Shown one piece after another: positions 27,601 to 39,400 of a stretch of DNA of 64,000 nucleotides. The position numbers and the translations under genes were made by a program. Positions within the stretch are counted from its first letter, which is position 1. Every line of letters starts with the position of its first letter. Below the pieces are notes generated by a model, which had not been told where the DNA came from, did no database searches, and saw only the letters and a list, made by a program, of their open reading frames with translations. Origin of the DNA: Sebastes aleutianus. Its lineage: Eukaryota; Chordata; Actinopteri; Perciformes; Sebastidae. The stretch spans positions 17,341,826 to 17,405,825 of the forward strand of contig CAKAKS010000038.1 in NCBI GenBank assembly GCA_916700875.1, in the 5' to 3' direction.

Positions 27601-30417
27601 ACACTCAGAGAGGTCAGTTCTGATTGTGAAAGGGTCTTATTAATTTTACATCAGCATCTCATCATTATTGGCCAGCCTCATTCCTTATCAATCTCCCTTG
27701 TCTGTCTGACTTTTCTCCTGATGGAAATGGGACGGTTCACTCCCAGAACCATAGGAGAGGAGGTGACTGTAAAGGCTAAACCATATACTGTACTGCACTT
27801 TCATATTGTATTGACCACAGTAGTTATAGTAATGATATTCATTCTAGACTGAAACATAACATAAAATGAGAATACGCTATTGTTTCTGATAATTCCACTA
27901 AGTTGTAGGCTGTAGCTGCTAGCAGGGCTTTAGCCTTCTATGATTGTTTTCTTTTTTACCTGTGTTATACAAAGCCATTAGCTCACCCCAATAATATCAA
28001 ACAACTGCTCGGTAACCCGTAGTGATCCATCCCACTCTCTTTTGTGCAGTGTCACATTATTTTTATATAGGCCGACCTTCGGTTCAGTTGTATATCTGAA
28101 GGATGGACCATTTTGCGAGGCTGTGGAGCGGATGCAGTTTCTTTTTCATGTTAAGCAGTGCCATGATCCCAGGCCTGCTTTTTGTGTTTATTTAATCATG
28201 GTCGCTGAATGCGTCATTACAGAATGAAACTAACCTACTGCCAAACATTGTGCATCTTATCAGCACAGCTCTTATGGATGGAAATTGGTCTCATGTTGTT
28301 TGTTGTTATTACTCTGCCACAGTAGTGATAGACATCTAAAGACTGCAGCTGTTAATCATGTAGAGTGTTTTTTTTAATTTTTTTCCCCCAGAGGAATGAT
28401 TTTTGATCCTCAGGCCAGGATGCCCCATGCGTTACATTTTTTTCTGTTCAGTTGATTGGATGATTCTTGTATGTTTCTGGGGAATCTGTGGTTTGAATTG
28501 CAACAAAAACGTCTCACTCTGAATCCCATGGAGACTCAGTCAATGCCTTTGACAAAGTTGACACGTGCAATGAACCTTGTCGTTGCGCATGGCAAGTTTT
28601 TGTGATGAAACACTTTGAAGTGCAGCATGAAACAGGGAGCAGATGATCGAAAAAATCTCCAGTCGCCTCACTCAGAGGCCATCCTTACCATAATAACACT
28701 ACTTTAGGGGTGTTAATGTTTAAAGATGTTGGCTTTGATGATAGCATCAGTAAGTAACCACTCAAGCAGAAGCAGCAACCTAGTTTTTTTTTTACTCTTT
28801 AAGGGCGTGCCACAGGGTTCTATATTGGGTCCTTTGCTCTTTACATTATACATAAGAAATTGGTTTTTATCCACTTTTATGGCGATGATAATTGCATGTC
28901 ACATTCGTGAGGCCTTTATTAACTTACAGACTGATTTTATGCCATCCAAAATGCTACAAAAGATCTGAAATTTACTGTTAGTAGATTAATTTGGTAATAT
29001 ACGATTTGTGTTTACAAAGTCATTTCAAAAGAATTTTCAGACCTCGTAGCACTGTGCCTAACTACCTAGATGCATTGTTTAAAATGTGTCCTATATGTTG
29101 GCAAAAGTTAAAGGAACAGTGTGGAACAATTAGGGGGATCTATTGGCAGAAATAGAATATAGTATTAATAAGTATAATTTCTCTAGTGTATGATCACCTG
29201 CAAATAAGAGTCGTTGTGTTTTTGTTACTTTAGAATGAGCCCTTCATAGCTACATAGGGAGTGGGTCCTCTCTTCATGAAGCAGACTGCTATGTTTCTAC
29301 AGTAGTCCAGAACGGACAAACCAAACAGTGTAAACTTTTCCTGCTTGGGCCGGAGTCGATAACGTTACTTGCTCCAGAGTTAACCCCTGTCACTCCACTC
29401 AGCCTCTGGGAAACAAGACACGGGAAACCTCTGTTGGTCTTGAGGAGCTGCAGCATTTACTTCTGCGCAAACTACAACTTCCACTGAACATTCACTCGAT
29501 ATTCTCAGAGCTGAACTAACTCTGTCTTCTGCTCCACTAGCTGACTTGTTCGCTCACATCACACACATTCATCACCGCTCTCTCTCTCTCTCTCTCTCTT
29601 ACTTCACCACTCACTTCCCACGTACACACACACTCTATGCTCTGGCTCTGCTATATTCCAAATGACCTACGCTACTCTTACAACAGCTCTAGAGAGGGCC
29701 ATTCATGTTTTGGCGTCGGCCACCATAGTTCTCCTATACACGCTTGGCACACGGGAGAGGTTTCAATCTACAACCTCACCGCTAGATGTCGCTAAATCCT
29801 ACACACTGTTCCTTTAAGCCAGCCTCTTTACAGACTTGTGCACCAAGTTGTGTTTGAGACTGTGTTTGTGTGAGAAAAAAGAAAGATTCCTCTTTAGGAG
29901 TGTGTACTCTGTACTTAGTTTCTTTTCTGGCACAGCAGCTCTACAGATTGCTGACTATGTGTTTGATCTCATGCAGGTTAATCAGGTTATTTATTCTTTT
30001 TTGAAAGGCAGGGGGTGTGATTTGTCTGTTCCTAAAGAAAGTGAATCAGCTGAATCAAGGTTACCTGCCTTCGCTTGCACATCTCTTTTGTAAATTGTCA
30101 TGTGGGGCATTTCTTTCCTGCTCACTCCTCCACACACCCACACACACACAATTGAAAAAAAATCACTCAGCGCTTTGTCTTTTGAAAACCTCCCTGACAG
30201 AGCTTGGCATATGTTATCTGCATAATGGTGGGTTACTGTCTTCAGAAAACCAAATGGCTGAAAATAGATCCCAAGCCTCGTGCGAGCTCTCGTCACTGTA
30301 CTAGTTTAGAAGGCTGTGTCCAGCGAGAAGGATGACAAAAGTTTTTTATTTAATTTTTTTCTTGTGTAACCTTACTGCAAGTGTGATGTGCAAACACTCT
30401 TATGTCCGTTGTAAACT

Positions 30418-30469
<52 letters not shown>

Positions 30470-33400
30470 TACTGAAGAATACAGCAGTTCTGTGTAGGTG
30501 TATTTCTTCTCATCAAACCCACTGAAGATCCACACCCACACACTCCTCTTACCCCCACATTGTTTCCCCTCACCTCAGTTGCCTGGCAACATGCTGCTGT
30601 AATATGGTTGGCTGGTGAACAACATGGGATGTCAAATGTAAGCCCTATTTTGACCAATCAGGTTCATTAGCTTCCCCATCTGACCGGTGGTGCTGGAGCC
30701 GGTGTGTAACTGAAGCTATGTTTATCTCTATTTGTTTATTTCCGGTTGGCCTCCTAAGCACTGCTGCTCAATTATTTCCTTTAAGTGTGTGTGGCAATTA
30801 TAATTCTAGTATAGTACCCATAGTAGAAAGTATACAGTAGTAATACATTTATTATTATTATGTCATGGCTGTGTCTATTAGTGCTAGTATTTTATGTCAT
30901 ATTTGATAGTGGATACACAAAAACAGTATATCCAGAATACTGTATTCTAGTATAAGTACTGTTGATATCGAAGGAGCATTAAAGTTGTTTAGATGTAATT
31001 ATTCAGCAGCCTTATGATTGATATTTAACTTCATTCACAAACAGTGCGCACGCACAAATCTGTGCTTAAAGCTTCAGTAGGCTGAAAGTTTTTGGCATCA
31101 TTGGGCAAAAATTCCATAATAACTTTTCAGCATATTGTAATTCGAGTGTTCTGAGAGGAAACTAGACTTCTGTACCTCCTCATGGCTCTGTTTTCAGGCT
31201 TTAAAAAATCTAGCTCGTGACGAGAGACTTTGACCAATCACAGGTCATTTCAGAGATAGAGCGTTCCTATTGGCTGTGCTCCGACTGGTGGGCGGTACTT
31301 GGTATTTCCTCAACTGATCTCAACATGGCTGCTGGGTCACGAACTTTATCATTTTACAGCTAAACAGTACACTACAAGATGTTTCTGAAAACATTTTTGG
31401 CAAGAAATAGGCATTACAGTAACAGAATATTGATTCATATTTGATCATCGATGCCTAGTTTGACCATTTGATAGGAGTTCACAAGTGATTGACAGCTGCT
31501 CAGAGATCAGGTGGTCCTATTCCTCTACCTTTTTCCTTCTGGTCTTTTATTCTTCGTTTCGCATCAACCTTAATATCAAACCACTTCTTTTTGACCTGAG
31601 CCACAGTCCACAGCCTATATCAGGGGACACAACATTCACAACCTGAGTTATTGCAACCCAAAACCCTTTTCTGCCTTCCGCCTCGGACACTATTGTCTCA
31701 ATTTCTTCAGTAGTAGTTTTTTTTCCTTTTTGCTTAAGGGGCCATGCTTCTCTCTTTTACAACAAATTCATGACTTTGTCAATGGGGGCGAGCAGTATGC
31801 TGATTGCAAATAGCGAGCATGGGCTTGTCAATTTAGAATTATTCTGATCCACTGACCTAGACACGCTAGTAAGAACAAAATTGGCTGGTTGGCATGTGTC
31901 ATGAATCCGACGGTAAATTTGCATGTGCACTTATTTTGTGCAGGATTGCTTTTTTACTACAGTACCACAATTCGGCCATATTATGTTGGACCTATAGCGC
32001 TCAGGATAATAAAGAGCAATATTGACAATTCCCCACTTCCCCTTAACATGAACTAGAACCAGACAGCAGTAGATTTATTTGACAGAATCTGCAGCGACAT
32101 AACTTGAAAGATAATCTCGATGATGCTCCATGATTTATCCTGGTATTTAGAGCACATTATTTTACCAATTTTAAATGCCTTATGTTAATGCTTTCACTTA
32201 GCTATAAAAATGTTTAATATTTAATATCCATGGGGAGAGGATCTTTTTATGCAGTACAGTTATACACAGTAAATTGTTCAGCCTGAACCAATGGAGAGCA
32301 AAATAAAGATGATTTGCAAAATGTGTTCCAATTGTTCCCCGTCTTACCTAATGGCTGGTTGATAATGTTCCGTGGTTTTTCTGCTGTTCATGGCATAAAT
32401 TGAGATTATACTGTACTCCCTACCAATATCAGGTAATGCAATGTTATTGCAGTCAACACAGCTCATAAATAACAGCCAGTATTTGTGTGTAATATTGGAG
32501 GTCTACTACACGTCTGACTGCACATCCTGCAGTTACCACTGGTGCCATAGACTGTTTTTCTAAAAAAAAAAAGAGAGAAAAAAAAGCCTTGATTACAAAT
32601 TCCACTTATTGTTTGATTGGTTAAGTGAACTATTTACACTGTTTGCTGTGGTCGCAGAGGCAAAGAGGTTTGTTATTTTGTTTTTTAAATGTTAATTTGG
32701 AGATGTGTTGCCATTGTTGTGGTTACAAAAACATCCTCAGTAGAAAACGGTGATTAATGTCGTTTGTAGCAAAGGTATTAAAACCTCTCAAGTTTGAGTG
32801 CAGTTAAAACAAATTCAAATGAGGATTTATTACACTGGTAAGAGCATAATTGACTGTCAACATTGGAGGGTTTGCGGGGCATGTTGTTTTAATGTGCTAT
32901 TGAGAGTGGCTGGCTAACATCTGATGTACAATCAACAGTGAAATATGAATGCAAGCATCACCTTACCTCCAATATTTTGTCCTTTAATGCAATATACCAA
33001 CTTCTTTATTTTAATAATGTTCACTATTTCACTTTTCACACTTTTAATTTGAAGCGCTATTGATTACCTGTTAAACTTTGGTGTTTTGTGTAGTGATGTT
33101 ACATGTCTGAGAAATGGCTATTAAGTTATAGCATTTCAAACAACAGTGCTTGACAGCAGTGGAGGCTGTTGTGCAATTTAGCTGCCTTGGGCAACAGCTC
33201 TGTCGTTAACATCTTTTGATATTGTGGCCATTACATGTTTTTTTGTTGATTGTGTACAGTGATGAATGTACCTCAGGTGTCTCACTAAGAACCGTTCTGT
33301 TGAGAGATTGTCCTTGCAAGTGGTGGTTTGTCACTCAGGGACTCAGACATTCCAGAGGAAAATACCAGAAGAAGAGGGCGAGGGACTTTATTCATGTTAG

Positions 33401-36400
33401 TTTGTGCACAGTTGGGGTCTTTATTGCAATGCACTGCTTTCTCCATCTGCAATTACCAGTGTGTGAGGCGTGTGTTTATATTTACAATGGAAGCTGCAAC
33501 CACTGTGGTGGTTTAAACAAAGTAAAGCGCGGCTGCTGTCGACAGCACCGTTTCATCTGGCTGTGATTAATTCGTCTCCGGGCATGTTGACGGGACTCTA
33601 TTGGCGAGTTATTCGCTAGAGCCTTGAACTGTGTCAGTGGCTACTATTGCGCCAGCTGCACTTTTCTCTGGTGGGGCCAGATTTTTATTTAACACACACA
33701 TTTTTCCAGGCTGTCTCCAGGCGGTCTCCTCAGAGCTCAGAATGAGATGTGGTCTTCTGTTGGATGTGTGCAGGAAAAACAGCAGTGTGCATAGAGTGGT
33801 GCAGGAATGAGTCTTAAAACCCGGAAATGAGTCAGCATTTTAGCACTTCCGGTTCCCTCGTCTGGAAGTCAGTGGGTTTTTTGAATGGGTTTTCAGTTAG
33901 ATGCCTGAATAAGGTTTGTGGTTAACACAAGCTGAAGAGATGTATTAGTATAAAGAACACGCCACCAAAAGCATAACCATATGTAGAACAGTGTGATCTG
34001 CAATTTGCACTGCTGTCAGGATATAGTGACCATTTTATAAAAATTACCTTTTTAAATCATATGTGCTCCAATCTTGCCTACTGCTGCTTTAACACTCCAA
34101 TGTACAGTTCAACACAGTGTCTCCTAGTGTGCAGAAATAATAAAGATGCCATTTTATGAAAGCAATAATTCACTTCAAGCCTTGGGCATTTGAACATTAC
34201 GTCACAGCTGATGTATTACTTTCTGATGCACAGACAGTGGTTGATTATCCACTTGCACAGACTTATTATAGATCTACAATACTCTCTGTGAGAGCCATCA
34301 GAAAATCATCCGTGCATATTAGTTTAGAAAGTTTTCATGGTATGATATAACCTAATGTGCATCAGATATAGTTGACACCCTCTTTATAACATCATTATTT
34401 TAATCAGTCCTAATTACATAAGATGAAAGTGTTTCTTGTGACACTGAAAATAGATGTTTTCCAACGCAGTGTCCTTGAATGATGAGCATAAGCAGGCTTT
34501 AATTAGACGTAACATATAGGATCAGCTTTTTGTTTGATTCTCTAGTGCAGCACTGTGTGTTTCATAACTCCAATATTACTCCTTTTTTTCTCTTTCAGGT
34601 AAATACAATACAGATGTGGCACACAAATAGAGTAATACAGCACACTACACTGAATTCATGTAATGTAGAAAAGAGCATCAGTGACCTTGTTTTCATCGCT
34701 TCTCTGTTCGCAGCACATCACCCCGGACAGCTACATCCCCTGCCTGACGGATCTGTGCAAGGCATTGTGGGAGGTGATGCTGAGCTACCACCGCACCATG
34801 CAGTGGCACGAGGAGCATGACAAACAGGAGACGACAGCCACTCCAGGTAAGAGACTACATTATACCTGTTTAACCCTATGACCTTTATCCTTTTTCAGAA
34901 TCTGTTTATATTCAGCACAGTTCCCCGTAGAGGCATACAGTTTCAGAAATACAAGACGACCTCGTACGTACAGTGATGGAAAGTAACTAAGTACATTTAC
35001 TCAAGTACTGAACTTAAGTACAAATTTGAGGTACTTGTACTTTACTAGAGTATATCCATTTTCTGCTACTTTATACTTCCACTCCACAACATTTAAGAGG
35101 GAAAAATGTTGTACTTTTTTACTCCACTACATTTATCTGACCGCTTTAGTTACTTCACAGATGACAGTTTTTCATCCCATTCCTGTCCAGTGAAAACAAA
35201 ACAATACAATAAATCTTTATTTTCCATCAGGGTGGAAATTTGTCTTTGGCTCACAAACAGAGACCGCAGCATAAAAAACAGACAAGTAGTTAATTAAAAA
35301 CCAACACATAAACAGGTCATATTGCACATTAAAACAGTTTATGTCAATGCCTGTGGCTCAGTCACTTTGTTGATTTTGAATGTTTGTGATAAACTGAGGG
35401 ATGAAGTGTTTTTCTGAGAAATAGTAGTTTAAATGAGCACAACCAGCAGAAAAATGCAACATACAAATTTAATGCAGGCAGTAATATTAATCCAGAAACA
35501 TCAGATATATTAGTAAAACACTGACAGGATCTTCACTTGTAGTGGGGTATTTTCACAGTGTAGTATTAGTTATTTTACTGCAGTAAAGGATCGGAATACT
35601 TCTAACACCTCTGCTCACATAACATGGCTCGTACACCTTCTGTCTTGCACAAGCTCATATTTGGTGCTCACAGAGTATCTCGCAGATTCAGTTTACAGGA
35701 GTATCACTCTTTTCCTGGCTGTGTGATTTCAACACACAGCAGGTTTATTAGCTTTATAGCTCACAGAAAGGAAGGATTGAACCTTGGTGCATGAAAATAG
35801 AAGAGAGTATTGTATGCGTGCTGGTGCTTCGGTGCAGCACGCAGTGTAGTGGTACGGGTACTGAAGAGGCATGATATTTTTTTCATTTACTGAGCTCCCT
35901 TTCAGTGTAGAGGTCATTGAATGAGTCAGTAGTGGAGTAATCACTTTTGATCACACTGTTCTGACCCCCTCTGCAGCAATACAAAGAGATGTGCATTATA
36001 GATGCAGTTGTACAGTATCTCTGTGGTGCATTAATACAGTGGTTTGAATTATTTATTTTTCTAGCATTAAAATGAATTGGTTTGACAATCTGTCCTAATA
36101 ACATGAATATAAATTATATGTACACATTGTTGAATTTACATTGCGACATGGATATGACCCAGCCGTTTGGTTTCAAGGATAAATACATGCACAGGTGATG
36201 AAGCATGAATGATGCATTGTTTTCTAATGGAAATGTGTCATGCGTGACTTTGAGTGTGCTCTGTGTACAAGCTAATACAAACAGGACTTTCATGTCCAGC
36301 TGTTTCAGTTCACGATGGTACCGGTTACATATAAAATTAAGACTTTTTCCATATGGAGTTGTTTTTTTACGTCGTCCTCAGTGACAAACTCACGACCCCT

Positions 36401-39400
36401 GACTAAGGGACATTTTATGGATATTTCATATTATGGTCAATGCATAACAACAGTTCAGAACAATTAATAAATTGTACAATTAACCCAAATAATTCACACA
36501 ATAACTGCAGGAAGTTCGTGTAAAACGAGCGATTTAGATGAATGAGCACATTATTTCCTGTGAATATTGCATCAGAGATGAGTTTTCCTGTTCTTTTTAG
36601 GAACTTTTAATACAATTCCCTGTATTGTGTATATATTTTTTAAACGTTTAATAATCATTCATACTTAATAGGCTTCTTTTTCTCCTGACAAATTCAGCGC
36701 TTTCTTCTCCCTGACGCTTGGTCATTGTTCTGTTAGCTCTTTGCTTGTTGTAACTGCGACCTCCCGTGAGGCTTTGGGGACCCCCAGGTTGGGAACCAGT
36801 GATTTAGATCCCCAAATTCGACCTGCTTTATCATTTTAGAAAAGAAATAGCACATGCTTTTTGTACATTTCGTGACATTAACAGTATAAAGCACACTAAC
36901 TCTCCACTGGAAACTCCGCAAAGCTGCGCTGAAGCTATACGGCCCATTAAGAACAGCACGACGACTGAACACCACATCTGTCCAAACCCAAAGCTTATGT
37001 CTGGATCAACAAGAAAAGTCTCGCTTGTGTCGCAGCTTCTATCCATCCATGCCTTCAGTCAGCCAGATGTGAAAACATCAGCCTCGAGAAGCTCAGTTGT
37101 CAAGGCGATACATACTTTGCGGTTTCGCAGTAAGCTCCACAAGAAGTTGAATTTCTTACCAGTGTAAGAAAAAGAAAACATACTGGATTTGGTTTATAGC
37201 TCTTTCACTTCATAACTGTTTATATAATTTGTTTTGCCAAAGACTTTGTCAGATATTAGCTGCAAATGCAGACCTGTCAAATTAGCTGGTGCCTTCCTAC
37301 TGTGTATGGAAAGATAGCTCATTTCCATTTCCCATACTGCAGAATTCATTAAGCGAATGGATGAGGACACAAAGATGTCCTGAATGGTTGGCGACATGCT
37401 AAGTCCTCAGCATCCTTCATTAGATGCCATCCTCCTTGAAGGGGAAAGGACGTACTCCACATTCCCTTTCACAAGGCCCATCTATCATCTCGCTATTTGA
37501 TTGGCTGTCACCTCTGTCCTCCGTGTAAAGGTGTCCCCGACCCTGGCTTTGTCCCGGCTTTCACCTTTCTCTCTCTCTATCCGCATGTGTGTGTACGGTC
37601 CATCAGAGTAATGATTTACTGTACAGGCTTTGTGTAATTTGTTGAAGAGTATGACCTCCGCAGACAGTGACCGCCATCTCTCACAGGAGTCCTAACGGTC
37701 AGGCCCACTGAAGATCACTCCTCTTATGGCACAAACACACTATCCTCACGTCATTGAGAAAGTAAAATGAGCATCCCGTTGAATTTAAGCCCGTGGCCGC
37801 TTGATATACTGAGCTGGTCAGTGTAACGTTTCAGTAATTAATCTTGCCACTTGATGAAAGGAAAGAGTGTTTCAGGAAGTAATATGGGCCAGGGTCGTGT
37901 CCCTACGTGACAAAATAGATTTGCTGCCCCGTCATGTTTTATCAGAGCTGATGGCCGTCAGGCGCAGGGGGTGGCTCCGTGTGCGTGAGAGCACTCGAGT
38001 GTGTGAAAGTAAATAACCATGGTTCATACAGAGCATGGGCATGGACCGTATAGGCTGATATTGAAATGTATGGCGGCTGTCTGCTCTGCTGTGATAAAGA
38101 AAAGGATCAGTTTTCAGCAGTCAGGGTGAGAGTTGGCCTTCATGCCTCATTAATGTTCAGCAGTAACACAGCATATATACTGAACTAGGGAGCATGCTAT
38201 GTGAAATAACATACGGTTTACTGACCTCTCCCAGTACATATGGCAATTTATTTTTTTTGATTGACCCATTTCATCTTACTTTTCTCTTCATGCATGCCTC
38301 CCTTCCCCTACATCAACATGACCAATCTAATCTATTTTTTTCTCAATATTTACATCTTGCTTATAGAGCATGTGTATTCAGTAATTGAATTTATTTGCCC
38401 TTCAAATGCATCTTCTTTAAAGGACTCTCAGGTTGGAAGTTAAATACAACATTGCGACCAGCCTTTCAACACATATAGGTGTGCATGCAAATTAAAAAAA
38501 GACTATTTGTAATGCTCGAACTGCACCAAATAAGAACTGAATAAATTAAAGAGGACCTATTATGCTCATTTTCAGGTGCATACTTGTATTTTGGGTTTCT
38601 ACTAGAACATGTTTACAAGATTTAACGTTAAAAAAAAAATGCTTTACTTTTGTCATACCGGCTGTGCTGCAGCACCTCCTTTCACTCACTGTCTGAAACG
38701 CTCTGTTTGAGATCCTGGCTTCCCCCTCCCGAACAGCCCAGTCTGCTCTGATTGGTCAGTTGGCCCACTCTGTTGAGATTAGTCAACCGTACCAAACTCT
38801 TTGGACTCTGCTCCAGCTCCGCTCTAACTAGTTTTGTTTGAGGGCGTGCCTAACTATCTGTTATGCAACTGTGTTACTTGGTGACATCACCACGTTACAG
38901 AAAAAAAGGCAGGACTTAAAGCAAGGCATTTCAGTCAGTTCAGGAGCAGTGTTTCTGTGGGGGAAAGTAACTCCCTTTGGCGTGGACTTTGGGCTTTGTT
39001 TCTTTGCAGACCTTTTACATGCACAAAAAACTATATAACACACTAAAGCAGTGGTCTCAAACTCAATTTACCTGGGGGCCGCTGGAGGCAGAGTCTGGGT
39101 GAGGCTGGGCCGCATCAGGTATTCCACAAAAAAAGCTTTGTTAAAAAAAAACCAATCTTCTCAAACGTCATTATTAACAGTTCTTTAACTTGAATGGGTT
39201 CTTCTGAACATGAACGGTTCTTCTGAACATGAACTGTCCTGAACATGAATGGAACATTGAAGAACATGAACGGTTCTTCTGAACATGGCCTCTATTGCGT
39301 CTCCCACTTTTCCTGAAATTGTCTGTGCTCGTCACCAACCTTTCTCTTCACTGCAGGCTTTGAAAAAGACATGATTGGGGCTGTGTGACAAGATATATAT

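Larger units (their letters stand above)
23295..34713 (+). other. vps50 intron (11.4 kb), transposon-rich
   Basis: It contains a minus-strand SINE (24446-24560), two interlocked TTAA MITEs (25010-25822), a MITE with an hAT insert (26522-27435), a LINE fragment (28787-29060), a full-length family C MITE (29108-29817), a CA array (30421-30466), a MITE-like left tip at 31066 and a repeat-like block ending in ctgctgctttaa at 34092. No exon was found. 31500-33800 shows nothing recognisable. Confidence 0.75.

Noticed and set aside
28726..28968. Possible domesticated reverse transcriptase gene
   Set aside because: The two RT motifs lie in different frames and their spacing is shortened; it is a dead LINE fragment.
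33216..33566. 116-codon open frame in the 11.4-kb intron
   Set aside because: No homology recognised, and no splice or promoter support.
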